DNA of 64,000 nt, taken from the NCBI RefSeq assembly GCF_002374315.1, contig NZ_NWUX01000002.1, forward strand, positions 191,150 to 255,149. Reading direction: 5' to 3'. Positions 1 to 8,522 of the stretch are shown piece by piece. The stretch's first letter is position 1; each line of letters begins with the position of its first letter. This DNA is from Vreelandella nigrificans (lineage in GTDB: Bacteria; Pseudomonadota; Gammaproteobacteria; Pseudomonadales; Halomonadaceae). The position numbers and the translations under genes were made by a program. The notes under the pieces were generated by a model. It was given only the letters and a program-made list of their open reading frames with translations, was not told the origin of the DNA and did no database searches.

Positions 1-496
1 GGGCACTATCAAATTTTTCCAGCGCTACGTAACACTGCCCTAAATTGGTAAATAACTGGGCTCGGTTGGCATACTGGGCATCTTGCGATGCGATTTCTAG
101 CTGTTCGCAGGCTGCTGCAAACTGTGCTTGTTGGTAGAGAAACGCGGCATAATTATTGCGCGCCCGGGTAAAAGAGGGTGCTGCGTTAACGGCTTGCTGA
201 AAGTAGTGGTGAGCAAGCTTATTCTCTCCTTGCTGCTGGTAGACCAGCGCTAGGGCCTGAAGTGCCTCAGCGTGACGTGGATTAATTTCCAAGGCGCGGT
301 CGAGGGCGTTTAGTGCGCGGGGCAGATTCTCGCGCTCTAAGTAGGCAACGCCTAATTGAGTATAGGCATCAGCTGCATCCTCATTCGCTTGGGTAGTTAC
401 TCTGCTTGGTGTTGCACAGCCGGCTAGCAACATGCTGCCCACAAGCACACACAGCATGGGTACCCTGGATGGGAAGCGTCTGCAAATACCGGTCAT
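1..496 (-). CDS. pilF: Type IV pilus biogenesis/stability TPR lipoprotein (PilF/PilW), 3' part cut by window edge
   Basis: The reverse strand from ATG at 496 is open to base 1, giving about 165 residues with no stop, so the gene runs out of the window. The N-terminus is basic then hydrophobic and ends in a lipobox, LLAGC, so a lipoprotein is predicted. After it come repeated TPR-like helical units, such as AYTQLGVAYLERENLPRALN followed by ALEINPRHAEALQALALVY. Lipoproteins of this kind (PilF/PilW) sit on the outer membrane and help the PilQ secretin assemble. Placement directly downstream of rlmN and ndk on the same strand is the usual gammaproteobacterial order and supports the call. The 143 bases between it and rlmN hold no other gene I can see. 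Confidence 0.85.
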   Translation of the reverse strand, partial: MTGICRRFPSRVPMLCVLVGSMLLAGCATPSRVTTQANEDAADAYTQLGVAYLERENLPRALNALDRALEINPRHAEALQALALVYQQQGENKLAHHYFQQAVNAAPSFTRARNNYAAFLYQQAQFAAACEQLEIASQDAQYANRAQLFTNLGQCYVALEKFDSA

Positions 497-639
497 GTAT
501 GCCCTCTTGATGTAGCCTCTAAACTCTAATACTAATAGACGGTTTGTTCTAAAATTTATGTTTCTGAATTTTGCCCGTTGCCGCCCACAAAACGAGACCA
601 TCAAAGCGCTGTGTTCAATGGAAGTCAAGGTGGATAAGA

Positions 640-1824
640 CTAGTCTGCATCAAGCTGTACGGACTGAATATAGCGCGCGCTCCGTTTGGTGCGATCTTTT
701 ACACGTCCGACAAGCTGTCCGCAGGCAGCATCGATATCGTCACCGCGGGTTGTACGCACTGTGGCGTTGTAGCCTAAATCGTATAGCCATTGCTGGAAAC
801 GCATGACTTGGTTGCGTGACGGCTTCTCGTATCCTGAGTTTGGGAACGGATTGAACGGTATTAAATTAATTTTACAAGGTAGCTCTTTGAGCAGTGCTGC
901 CAGTTGCTCGGCGTGCTCCTGCTGGTCGTTCACATCATGGATCAGCGTGTACTCGATAGTGACCTGACGGTTATCAGGGCATTTTGATAAGTAGCGGTGG
1001 CAGGCATCCAAGAGCGCGCGAATATTGTACTTACGGTTAATGGGCACCAACTCATTACGCAGTTCGTCAGTTGACGCATGTAGCGAAATGGCGAGGCTAA
1101 CGTCCATCTCATCGCCTAGCTTGTCAATCATCGGAACAACGCCGGAGGTAGAGAGCGTGACCCGGCGCTTCGAAAGCCCGTAGCCGTTATCGTCCAGCAT
1201 TAATTTCATTGCAGGAACAACGTTATCGAAGTTGAGTAGAGGTTCCCCCATGCCCATCATGACGACGTTGGTAACCGGCCGGTTGGCGGTGTCTCGGCGT
1301 GGCCCAACGCTGCGTTGAGCGACCCATACCTGGCCGATGATTTCCGCAGCGGTTAAGTTGCGCTGAAATCCCTGCTTTCCGGTAGAGCAGAAGCTACAGT
1401 CCAGCGAGCAGCCGACCTGGGAAGAGACGCATAACGTACGGCGCTTACCGTTTTCAGCTGGAATGAGCACCGTTTCAACATAGCTGCCATCTTCTACCTC
1501 TAGCACCCACTTACGTGTACCGTCGCTTGAGGTTCCCTCGTAGACAACCGCAGGGCCTCGTATCTCCGCCACCTTCGCCAGCTTTTCCCGCAGCGGCTTT
1601 GATAGATTAGTCATCGCTGCAAAGTCATCGCTGCCTTCCTGGTGGATCCACTTCATCACCTGGGTGGCACGAAACTTCTTTTCGCCAATGGAAACAAAAA
1701 AAGCTTCCATCTGCTCGCGGGATAAGCCGAGCAGATTTTGACGCGCTGCCGCTGTCTGTTGGGCAGAGGCACTGTCAATGGATGAATGGGGAGCGGGTGT
1801 ATGTTGGGCTACGGTGGTGGTCAT
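640..1824 (-). CDS. rlmN: 23S rRNA (A2503-C2)/tRNA (A37-C2) dual methyltransferase RlmN
   Basis: A radical-SAM enzyme of 394 aa that methylates C2 of adenosine 2503 in 23S rRNA and of A37 in some tRNAs. The radical-SAM cluster motif is visible as C139xxxC143xxC146 in [18 protein letters not shown]. The Gly-rich SAM region [14 protein letters not shown] follows. Length is close to the family norm; an N-terminal stretch of about 25 Ser/Ala/Gln-rich residues precedes the conserved start of the fold ([13 protein letters not shown]), so a slightly later start is possible. It lies 84 bases after ndk with a hairpin between them and is followed by pilF, the standard order in this group. Confidence 0.96.
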   Translation of the reverse strand: MTTTVAQHTPAPHSSIDSASAQQTAAARQNLLGLSREQMEAFFVSIGEKKFRATQVMKWIHQEGSDDFAAMTNLSKPLREKLAKVAEIRGPAVVYEGTSSDGTRKWVLEVEDGSYVETVLIPAENGKRRTLCVSSQVGCSLDCSFCSTGKQGFQRNLTAAEIIGQVWVAQRSVGPRRDTANRPVTNVVMMGMGEPLLNFDNVVPAMKLMLDDNGYGLSKRRVTLSTSGVVPMIDKLGDEMDVSLAISLHASTDELRNELVPINRKYNIRALLDACHRYLSKCPDNRQVTIEYTLIHDVNDQQEHAEQLAALLKELPCKINLIPFNPFPNSGYEKPSRNQVMRFQQWLYDLGYNATVRTTRGDDIDAACGQLVGRVKDRTKRSARYIQSVQLDAD

Positions 1825-1846
1825 GGCGATCAGCGTTCAGAAAGAG

Positions 1847-1865
1847 GCGGGGGCTTGGCCCCCGC
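1847..1865 (-). terminator. Stem-loop between ndk and rlmN
   Basis: A perfect 8-bp GC stem (GCGGGGGC/GCCCCCGC) with a 3-base loop lies between the ndk stop and the rlmN start. On the minus strand it is followed by a short pyrimidine run, CTCTTTCT. It could be a weak terminator or an mRNA-stabilising hairpin; the T-run is poor. Confidence 0.5.
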
Positions 1866-1908
1866 GAAAATGGCCGGCAACGGATGTTGAAACGGCGGCG
1901 CGAGCTGC

Positions 1909-2334
1909 TTAGCGCGGGCAGATTTCGTCGTTACCGAAGAAGTAGCTAATTTCACGCTCAGCGCTTTCCGGAGAGTCAGAGCCATGGACAGCATTAGCGT
2001 CGATTGTTTCAGCAAAGTCAGCGCGGATAGTACCCGGGGCGGCTTCTTTAGGGTTCGTTGCACCCATCAGTTCGCGATTTTTAGCGATAGCGCCTTCGCC
2101 TTCCAGTACTTGAACAACGACCGGACCAGAGGTCATGAAACCGACCAAGTCTTTGAAGAAGGGACGCTCTTTGTGCTCAGCGTAGAAACCGCCCGCTTTC
2201 TCTTCAGAGAGGTGCGCCATTTTAGCGGCAACGACTTTCAAGCCAGCTTTTTCAAAACGAGCAATGATGTCACCAATAGCATTTTTAGCAACGGCGTCAG
2301 GCTTGATGATCGAAAGAGTGCGTTCAGTTGCCAT
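1909..2334 (-). CDS. ndk: Nucleoside diphosphate kinase
   Basis: A 141-aa protein matching nucleoside diphosphate kinase along its whole length. The enzyme moves the gamma phosphate of ATP onto NDPs through a phospho-histidine. The start [15 protein letters not shown] and the active-site block NAVHGSDS (His117) are clear. A good ribosome-binding site (AAGGAG) lies upstream of the ATG. It sits between iscA and rlmN on the same strand; a GC hairpin just upstream suggests its transcription may be partly separate from the isc genes. Confidence 0.98.
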   Translation of the reverse strand: MATERTLSIIKPDAVAKNAIGDIIARFEKAGLKVVAAKMAHLSEEKAGGFYAEHKERPFFKDLVGFMTSGPVVVQVLEGEGAIAKNRELMGATNPKEAAPGTIRADFAETIDANAVHGSDSPESAEREISYFFGNDEICPR

Positions 2335-2367
2335 GTGGCGTTCTCCTTAATTGAGATAAGCAAAATT

Positions 2368-2391
2368 GCCGCCCCGGAAAGCCGAGGCGGC
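2368..2391 (-). terminator. GC-rich hairpin with T-run between iscA and ndk
   Basis: On the minus strand GCCGCCTCGG and CCGGGGCGGC form a stem with a 4-base loop, followed by AATTTTGC. It fits an intrinsic terminator closing the isc genes, or an attenuator ahead of ndk, whose start is 34 bases further on. Confidence 0.5.
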
Positions 2392-2498
2392 GCAGGAAAG
2401 TGATTTTCGGCACATGTTCCAAAGTGGCCTGGGTGCCGAGTGGCCGCGATTATAGCGTTTCCCGTTGGGGATGAATACCGGTGATATTACTGAAGAGC

Positions 2499-2825
2499 CT
2501 AAACAGTAAAGCTTTCACCGCAGCCGCACTGATCTTTTACATTAGGGTTGTTGAAGCGGAAAAAACGGTTTAGCCCTTCGCTTACGTAGTCCACCTCGCT
2601 ACCGTCTAACATTTCTAGGGCATCGGGGGCGACATAAACACTGGCACCGTGGGCTTCGAAGCGAATATCATCGCTGTGTTCCTCATCAGCGAAATCCAGT
2701 ACATAGCTATAGCCTGAGCAGCCACTTGGCTTAACTGATACCCGTAGGCCGAGTCCTTGGCCGCGTTCGGCCAGTGCGCGGTGTATCTGTTCAGCTGCAG
2801 CAGGCGTAATGTTGAGTGTTGCCAT
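2499..2825 (-). CDS. iscA: Iron-sulfur cluster assembly A-type carrier (IscA family)
   Basis: A 108-aa A-type carrier that holds and hands on Fe-S clusters. The three conserved cysteines are present: C36 in KPSGCSGYSY and C100/C102 in the terminal QCGCGESF. It follows iscS on the same strand after a 54-base gap, where iscU would normally come first. I cannot separate IscA from ErpA or SufA by sequence reading alone, so the symbol rests on its place in the isc cluster. ErpA-like is the main alternative. Confidence 0.88.
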   Translation of the reverse strand: MATLNITPAAAEQIHRALAERGQGLGLRVSVKPSGCSGYSYVLDFADEEHSDDIRFEAHGASVYVAPDALEMLDGSEVDYVSEGLNRFFRFNNPNVKDQCGCGESFTV

Positions 2826-2879
2826 GGAGCATTCTCCTTATAGAAGTCGTTGAGAGTGCGTCAGGAGAGCATCAACTGC

Positions 2880-4052
2880 TTAACGTGTGGCACGTAAGCC
2901 GCTCACCGCGTGGCGCAGCAGAGTTAGGGCGTGATCAATATCGCTACCTTGGGTAAAACGCCCGAAGCTAAAGCGTAGCGATGAAAGCGCTAGGCTGCGT
3001 GGCGTACCAATGCCCAGCAGTACATAAGAAGGGTCGACGCTGGCTGAATTGCAGGCAGATCCTGTCGATACAGCGACATCGCGTAGCGCCATCAATAACG
3101 CCTCGCCATCAACCCCTTCAAACGCTAAATTCAAAATGTTGGGTACCACGTGCTCAGTTGGGGAGTTGGCGATAATGCCGTCAACGCCCTTAAGCCCGCT
3201 TAAAAATTGTTCGCGTAGCTTGGCAATGTGCGTTTGGTCGTCCTGATGCTGTTGTTGCATTAACGCGAAGGCTTCCCCCATCCCGGCAATTTGATGGGTG
3301 GGGAGGGTGCCGGAGCGCATGCCGCGCTCGTGACCGCCGCCATGAATCAATGCTTCAACCCGAATAGCTGGGTGGCGTTTCACGTATAACGCGCCAATAC
3401 CTTTGGGGCCATAGGTTTTGTGGCCAGAAAGCGACACCAAATCAATCTGCTGTGCCACTACGTCAAGGGGGATTCGGCCTACGGCTTGAGCTGCATCGGT
3501 ATGAAACGCAGCACCGAATTCGTGAGCAACCTCCGCAAGCGCTGCGATATCGTTAATACTGCCCAATTCGTTATTTACCGCCATCAGCGATACAAGAGCA
3601 GTGTCATCGCGCATGGCTTGGCGGAGCTGCTCTGGAGTTGTTCGGCCGTCCCGCCCTGGCGTTAGCCATGTTACTTCAAAACCTTCGCTTTCTAAGGCTT
3701 TGGCGGTATCGACAATTGCCTTGTGCTCAATCGTTGAGGTCACCAGATGCATGCCACGTTCGCGGTTGGCGCGCATAAAGCCGATTAACGCTAAGTTGTT
3801 GGCCTCGGTTGCTCCGCTGGTCCAGACAATTTCGCGTGGGTCGGCACCGATAGTATCAGCCACTTGGCGGCGTGCCTGCTCGACTACTTGTTCAGCCTGC
3901 CAACCGAGCATGTGGCTACGTGAGGCAGGGTTAGCAAATAATTGGTCAACCGTCAGGTAACGCTGCATTACGTCAGCCGCACGGGCATCTACTGGCGTCG
4001 TGGCAGCATAATCTAAGTAAATTGGCAGCGAAGGTGAGGTTGTTGTGGTCAT
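2880..4052 (-). CDS. iscS: Cysteine desulfurase IscS
   Basis: A PLP enzyme of 390 aa that takes sulfur from cysteine for Fe-S clusters and thio-modification of tRNA. The PLP lysine is K212 in SLSGHKTYGPKG. The catalytic cysteine C334 lies in the loop STGSACNSASVDPSYVL. I start at ATG 4052 (MTTTTSPSLPIYLDYAATTP); a longer in-frame start at 4145 would overlap iscR and adds residues not seen in the family. It stands between iscR and iscA as in isc operons, but no iscU follows. Confidence 0.96.
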   Translation of the reverse strand: MTTTTSPSLPIYLDYAATTPVDARAADVMQRYLTVDQLFANPASRSHMLGWQAEQVVEQARRQVADTIGADPREIVWTSGATEANNLALIGFMRANRERGMHLVTSTIEHKAIVDTAKALESEGFEVTWLTPGRDGRTTPEQLRQAMRDDTALVSLMAVNNELGSINDIAALAEVAHEFGAAFHTDAAQAVGRIPLDVVAQQIDLVSLSGHKTYGPKGIGALYVKRHPAIRVEALIHGGGHERGMRSGTLPTHQIAGMGEAFALMQQQHQDDQTHIAKLREQFLSGLKGVDGIIANSPTEHVVPNILNLAFEGVDGEALLMALRDVAVSTGSACNSASVDPSYVLLGIGTPRSLALSSLRFSFGRFTQGSDIDHALTLLRHAVSGLRATR

Positions 4053-4077
4053 GGGTACCCGTGTGCGGTGTAAGCCT

Positions 4078-4545
4078 TCAAGGGGATGAGGCAAGAATGC
4101 CTGCCTCAGCGCGATGTTTTTGCCGTAAGGCGATACGTATAACATCGGGGCGCTGCATCAATTGGGCAAGGGTGATGTCGTCAAGAAAATTGCGAATTTG
4201 CCCGGAAAGTTCGCACCACAAGAAGTGGGTTAAGCAGGTGTCGCCCTGCTGACAGTCAGATAACCCCTGGCAGCGTGTTGCATCAACAGTTTCGTTTACC
4301 GCGTCAATCACTTGTGAAACGCTGATATCTTCGGCAGGTGTGGCTAGCAGGTAACCACCACCAGGGCCGCGTACGCTGGTGACAAGCCCTGCGCGTCGCA
4401 AGCGAGCGAATAGTTGCTCAAGGTAAGAGAGTGAAATCTCTTGGCGTTGTGAAATATCGCCTAAGCTGGTGGGGCCATGCTGGACGTTGAGGGCCAGGTC
4501 GAGCATGGCAGTAACAGCGTAACGGCCTTTTGTAGTCAAGCGCAT
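4078..4545 (-). CDS. iscR: Rrf2-family Fe-S transcriptional regulator IscR
   Basis: A 155-aa Rrf2-type regulator. An N-terminal winged helix ([18 protein letters not shown] ... [11 protein letters not shown]) is followed by the cluster ligands C92, C98 and C104 with H107, the same spacing as in E. coli IscR. In known systems the [2Fe-2S] form represses the isc promoter, so supply and demand for clusters are matched. It is first in iscR-iscS-iscA and lies 77 bases after cysE, with a recognisable promoter in front. Confidence 0.96.
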   Translation of the reverse strand: MRLTTKGRYAVTAMLDLALNVQHGPTSLGDISQRQEISLSYLEQLFARLRRAGLVTSVRGPGGGYLLATPAEDISVSQVIDAVNETVDATRCQGLSDCQQGDTCLTHFLWCELSGQIRNFLDDITLAQLMQRPDVIRIALRQKHRAEAGILASSP

Positions 4546-4597
4546 GGCAGGAACCTCGACGCTGAGCCATCAGCGTGCTCATGGCAAATGTGTTGCC

Positions 4598-4626
4598 ATT
4601 ATGGAAATCCTGAGTGCTTTGGTCAA
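4598..4626 (-). promoter_or_regulatory. iscR promoter, possible IscR-repressed site
   Basis: On the minus strand TTGACC and CATAAT are 17 bases apart, 53 bases upstream of iscR, with the -35 box overlapping the cysE stop region. The spacer contains CTCAGG, which resembles part of the type 1 IscR site found at isc promoters. The autorepression is inferred from the family. Confidence 0.6.
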
Positions 4627-5504
4627 CTATTACGCGTGGTCGACGTATCGGTAGTTGAGTTGGCTGCGGCATCTTGGGATTGAGGAGCATGTTGCTGTTT
4701 GCCCAGTCCTGGGCAGCCGGTATCATTTTCATCGAGAATATCAGCAAAATCCTCATCCCGAAGGGCGGGCAGTTGGCCGTCTCGATAGCTTGCATCCAAT
4801 TTACGAAGCGTGGAGCACATACGCTCTATGCGCTCGTCAACGGCGTGCATGTGGTCAAGCATCGCTTGCATAGAGCGCGCCATTGGGTCGGGCATGTCCT
4901 GGCTAACACCGTAGGCGTCAAACCCAAACTTCTGGCAAATGGCTTCTCGGCGGGCGGGATCCACATCGAGTGCTTCCTCTACATCTGGATCGATGCGCTT
5001 AACGATTTTACCTGGAATGCCGACCACTGTTGCACCTGGCGGCACCTCTTTAGTGACAACGGCATTTGAGCCAATTTTGGCGCCAGCGCCCACCGTAAAG
5101 GGGCCGAGAATTTTGGCGCCAGCGCCCACAATTACACCATCTTCCAGTGTTGGGTGGCGTTTGCCTTTATTCCAGCTGGTGCCACCTAGAGTAACCCCTT
5201 GGTACAGCGTCACGTTATCGCCCACCAGTGCTGTTTCACCGATCACCACGCCCATGCCGTGGTCGATGAAGAAACGCCGGCCAATAGTTGCACCAGGATG
5301 GATTTCAATACCCGTTAGCCAGCGGGAAAATGTTGAGAGCGTGCGTGCTAGCCATTTGAGGTTTTTCTTCCATAGCCAGTGGCCGCAGCGATGCAGCAGT
5401 AAAGCATGCAGGCCGGGGTAGTTGGTTAACACTTCCAAAAAATTACGTGCCGCAGGATCGCGGTCGAATACGCTATTAATGTCTTCACGCAGGCGTTGAA
5501 ACAT
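4623..5504 (-). CDS. cysE: Serine O-acetyltransferase
   Basis: A 293-aa left-handed beta-helix acetyltransferase making O-acetylserine from serine and acetyl-CoA, the first step of cysteine synthesis. Hexapeptide repeats run from about residue 60 to 165, including [13 protein letters not shown] and YQGVTLGGT with the expected catalytic histidine. I start at ATG 5504 ([13 protein letters not shown]); a start 11 codons upstream is open but not typical. The last 60 residues are polar and low in complexity, longer than in short CysE/EpsC enzymes. It lies directly upstream of the isc cluster, so cysteine synthesis and its use as sulfur donor are neighbours. Confidence 0.94.
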   Translation of the reverse strand: MFQRLREDINSVFDRDPAARNFLEVLTNYPGLHALLLHRCGHWLWKKNLKWLARTLSTFSRWLTGIEIHPGATIGRRFFIDHGMGVVIGETALVGDNVTLYQGVTLGGTSWNKGKRHPTLEDGVIVGAGAKILGPFTVGAGAKIGSNAVVTKEVPPGATVVGIPGKIVKRIDPDVEEALDVDPARREAICQKFGFDAYGVSQDMPDPMARSMQAMLDHMHAVDERIERMCSTLRKLDASYRDGQLPALRDEDFADILDENDTGCPGLGKQQHAPQSQDAAANSTTDTSTTRNS

Positions 5505-5548
5505 GGGTGATCCTTGGGCGTTTAAGGGCGGCGGCATCGCATGGTCGA

Positions 5549-5574
5549 GTTAGCAACAGTAGTTAGCAACAGTA
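5549..5574. repeat. Tandem 13-bp duplication in the cysE-trmJ gap
   Basis: GTTAGCAACAGTA occurs twice in a row between the cysE start and the trmJ stop. A third, partial match (GTTAGCAGT) lies about 20 bases on. No function is evident. Confidence 0.6.
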
Positions 5575-5670
5575 GGAAGCGTAATAAAATAACGTTAGCA
5601 GTGAGGCGATGTTGGGGCACTCAGCCGCGACTTCAAGTTTAGGTTATTTTGGTTGCTTAGGTGTTCATCG

Positions 5671-6414
5671 CTAAGGCTGTTTGGGCCCCGCTGATTTTTC
5701 TGTTGCTGAAAGAATGCCACGCAAAATATTCATTTCCATTTTTTCTGGGCGAGCACGCAGGTATAAGCGGCGAAGCCTTGCCATTAGCTGGCGTGGCTGT
5801 GCTGGGTCGTGAAACTCAATGGCGATGAGAGCACGCTCTAAATGCTCGAAGTAGCGCTCTAACTCCGAGTGAGTAGCTAGCTCGTCCTCCCCCTCAGTTG
5901 TCGGCTCTAGTTGCTGTTGGCTTAACCATGCCATACGGCATTCGTACGCTAACACTTGCACTGCCGCGGCCAAGTTGAGCGAGCTGAAATCGGCATTGGT
6001 AGGAATGTGTACATGGGCATGGCAGCGCTGTAGCTCTGCGTTGGTTAAGCCGCTGTCTTCGCGGCCAAATACCAGCGCGACACGCGCACTTTCATGTTGG
6101 CATTCACTAGGCAGGCGCTCGGCCAGATCTCTAGGTGAAATCATCGGCCAGGGCAGCGTCCGTGAGCGCGCACTGGCGCCTACCGCTAAAGTGCAGTCAA
6201 CAACAGCATCCTCTAGCGTTGGATAAACCACTGCTTGATGAAGCAGGTGATCAGCGCCAGAGGCGCGGGAGATGCTGTCTTGGGTGATCACATCGCAGCG
6301 AGGGGCTACTAGGGCTAAATCGGCCAAGCCCATATTGTGCATCGCGCGGGCGACGCCGCCAATGTTGCCGGGATGGCTAGTGCCGATAAGTACAATACGG
6401 ATGCGCTCAAGCAT
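5671..6414 (-). CDS. trmJ: tRNA (cytidine/uridine-32-2'-O)-methyltransferase TrmJ
   Basis: A SPOUT-class methyltransferase of about 247 aa that puts a 2'-O-methyl on position 32 of tRNA. The N-terminal motif RIVLIGTSHPGNIGGVARAM and the knot-forming motif VALVFGREDSGLTNAEL, followed by IPTNADFSSLNLAAAVQV, are the SpoU/TrmH signatures. I chose ATG 6414 (MLERIRIVLIG); an ATG six codons upstream is also open. It is divergent from suhB, a common arrangement in gammaproteobacteria. Confidence 0.93.
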   Translation of the reverse strand: MLERIRIVLIGTSHPGNIGGVARAMHNMGLADLALVAPRCDVITQDSISRASGADHLLHQAVVYPTLEDAVVDCTLAVGASARSRTLPWPMISPRDLAERLPSECQHESARVALVFGREDSGLTNAELQRCHAHVHIPTNADFSSLNLAAAVQVLAYECRMAWLSQQQLEPTTEGEDELATHSELERYFEHLERALIAIEFHDPAQPRQLMARLRRLYLRARPEKMEMNILRGILSATEKSAGPKQP

Positions 6415-6559
6415 AATAGGCTCGGTAATCAAATGCGGAAACCGCGCAGTTTAGCATGAGTCGATGGCATGCCCGAGGGGGCTCTGCTAGAATTGCGCGC
6501 CAAAGGCAGTCCTTGAGCTGTCTCACGTTCTTTAACATCACTGTGACAAGGCCCCGATC

Positions 6560-7354
6560 ATGAATCCGATGGTCCAATTTACGTTGCGCGCAGCGCGCAG
6601 CGCTGTTGAACACTTTTTACGCGTTCGTGAGCGTATTGAAAATGCTCATGAAGAATTTAATCTCGATCGTCTGCTTGAAGATACGGCACGCAAGGCTGAG
6701 GCGACTATTGTTCAACAGTTGGAGCGTGGCTACCCCCATCATGGCTATACCGGCCGCTACACGCCGTATAAAGCTGGTGAGGGCGAAGGCGCGGATACCG
6801 TTTGGAAGATTGAACCAATGCATGGCTACTCAAATTTAGCAGTAGCAGGCAAGGGCTTTGCTCTCTCAGTGGTGTGTCTTGTGAAAGGTCGTCCCGAACA
6901 TGCGGTGCTTCTCTCTCCGTTTGGTGATGATGAATATATTGCCAGCCGTGGCCGTGGTGCGCAGCATAACGACAAGCGTATGCGTGTTAGCAAGCCAACG
7001 GCGATTACGGGTACACGGATGGCGATGAGCCTGCCGGAAGCGTGGCTGCGACCAAGCAATTTGCCCGCTTACCTTACCATTGCTCAGCAGCTTGCTCCTC
7101 AGGTCGAAACCTTGCTGGCTACCGGTAGTGGTCTGCTTGATATGTGTGAGTTGGCATGTGGCCGCGTAGATAGTGTTTTTGTATTGGGCCTTGAAGAGCA
7201 GGACATGCAGGTGGGTACACTGCTTCTTAAAGAAGCGGGGGCGCTAATGGGTACACCCGATGGTAAGCCTACGGTAAATGCCGAAGGGCAGCTGATGGCC
7301 GCAGGCCCGCGCCTTTATAAAGCACTGATTAAGCAACTGGCGCCGCACTTCTAA
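6560..7354 (+). CDS. suhB: SuhB-like inositol monophosphatase family protein with degenerate active site
   Basis: A 264-aa inositol-monophosphatase-fold protein in the usual SuhB position, divergent from trmJ. The overall order of blocks is kept: helical N-terminus, a SuhB-like FALSVVCLVKG strand, and CGRVDSVFVLGLEEQD near residues 200-215. However, the metal-binding motif normally read as DPLDGTTN is IEPMHGYSN at residues 84-92, and the acidic GEES-type motif upstream is not recognisable. Two catalytic aspartates are therefore missing. In E. coli SuhB also acts with NusA in rRNA antitermination, and that role does not need catalysis, so this copy may be a purely structural transcription factor. 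That last step is inference. Confidence 0.85.
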   Translation: MNPMVQFTLRAARSAVEHFLRVRERIENAHEEFNLDRLLEDTARKAEATIVQQLERGYPHHGYTGRYTPYKAGEGEGADTVWKIEPMHGYSNLAVAGKGFALSVVCLVKGRPEHAVLLSPFGDDEYIASRGRGAQHNDKRMRVSKPTAITGTRMAMSLPEAWLRPSNLPAYLTIAQQLAPQVETLLATGSGLLDMCELACGRVDSVFVLGLEEQDMQVGTLLLKEAGALMGTPDGKPTVNAEGQLMAAGPRLYKALIKQLAPHF

Positions 7355-7486
7355 GCAAACAGTGTGTGGTGAGTCTGCGTTTGTTGCCTAGGCGCTGGGG
7401 CTGTATCAGGTGCTGAATTTGTTCAGGCGTTGGGTCTGCCCAGGTTCTAGGTCTACCTCGACGCTTTAACTACTTAGCCAGGCATT

Positions 7487-7524
7487 AAAAAAGCCCTGCT
7501 GGTTTTTTCCAGCAGGGCTTTTTG
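7487..7524. terminator. Bidirectional terminator between suhB and secF
   Basis: AAAAGCCCTGCTGG and CCAGCAGGGCTTTTT form a strong stem with a T-rich loop and a T-run on either strand, between the converging suhB and secF genes. Confidence 0.95.
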
Positions 7525-7545
7525 TTGCGTATCAGAAGCGCTGAG

Positions 7546-8472
7546 TTAAGGCAGCTCTTCTTCCTCTTCGTCGACCTCTTTTTTGGTGGGGATCAAATCT
7601 TCCCGCGAGAGCTTAAGCGGAATTAATAGCGCCCCGGAAATGTAAATTGAAGAGAAGGTGCCCACTACAACGCCGATTAACAACGCAATCGCGAAGTTCT
7701 CAATCATGTCGCCCCCCAGCAATAACAGGGCGAGCAGCACTAACATAGTGGTACCCGACGTTGCGAGGGTACGCGAGAGTGTGGCGTTGATTGCTTCGTT
7801 AAAGATCTGCGGCATATCATCAATTCGCGACGTACGGATTGTTTCACGGATCCGGTCATATACCACAATCGTATCATTCAGCGAGTAACCAATTACCGCC
7901 AGAATGGCTGCAAGTACCGTGAGGTTGAAGTCGAGCTGAAACAGCGCAAACACACCCACCACGATAATAACGTCATGTAACAGAGCGAAAAGCGCACCGA
8001 TTGCAAATTTGTACTGGAAGCGAAAGGCCACGTAGAGCATTACGATACCAAGGGCAACCATCATGCCTAGCCCGCTCTGGTCGCGCAGCTGTTCGCCAAC
8101 CTGTGCGCCGACAAACTCTGCACGTACTAGCGTAACGCTGTCACCTTCGGCGCGCAGCAGGTTGACTACCTCGTTGCCCACTTCGGGGTCGAAGGCCTGC
8201 TGTAAACGTATTAGCACTTCGGTGGAAGCGCCAAAGGTTTGCACCGAAACATCCTGGAAGCCGCTGCTTTCCAGTAACTGGCGAATAGCGTCAAGGGACG
8301 GTGCCACGCTATAGCGCACCTCAACTAGCGTACCGCCAGTAAAGTCGAGCCCTAGATTGAGCTGCTGAAACAGAATGGCGCCAATCGACACTATAAGCAT
8401 CGCGGCTGAGACAACGAACGCAAGGTTGCGTCGTCCCATAAAGTCTATCCGCAGGTGTGATAGGGGTTTCAT
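7546..8472 (-). CDS. secF: Protein translocase subunit SecF
   Basis: A membrane protein of about 308 aa, partner of SecD in the RND-type complex that uses the proton-motive force to pull proteins through SecYEG. A first membrane helix (residues ~20-38) is followed by the periplasmic P1-like region starting LNLGLDFTGGTLVEVRYS. Five further helices follow, with the SecF signatures AVIGYSLNDTIVVYDRIRE and TTMLVLLALLLLGG. The C-terminus is acidic (KKEVDEEEEELP). The start at 8472 or 8478 cannot be told apart. It is immediately downstream of secD. Confidence 0.96.
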   Translation of the reverse strand: MKPLSHLRIDFMGRRNLAFVVSAAMLIVSIGAILFQQLNLGLDFTGGTLVEVRYSVAPSLDAIRQLLESSGFQDVSVQTFGASTEVLIRLQQAFDPEVGNEVVNLLRAEGDSVTLVRAEFVGAQVGEQLRDQSGLGMMVALGIVMLYVAFRFQYKFAIGALFALLHDVIIVVGVFALFQLDFNLTVLAAILAVIGYSLNDTIVVYDRIRETIRTSRIDDMPQIFNEAINATLSRTLATSGTTMLVLLALLLLGGDMIENFAIALLIGVVVGTFSSIYISGALLIPLKLSREDLIPTKKEVDEEEEELP

Positions 8473-8522
8473 TACCACCTCTTAAATTCTGAGCAAAGCA
8501 CGTGTGTCAGATCCCGGTTTTT

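Noticed and set aside
558-806. Plus-strand frames opposite the end of rlmN
   Set aside because: Shadow of rlmN and its flank; no start signals and no protein-like content.
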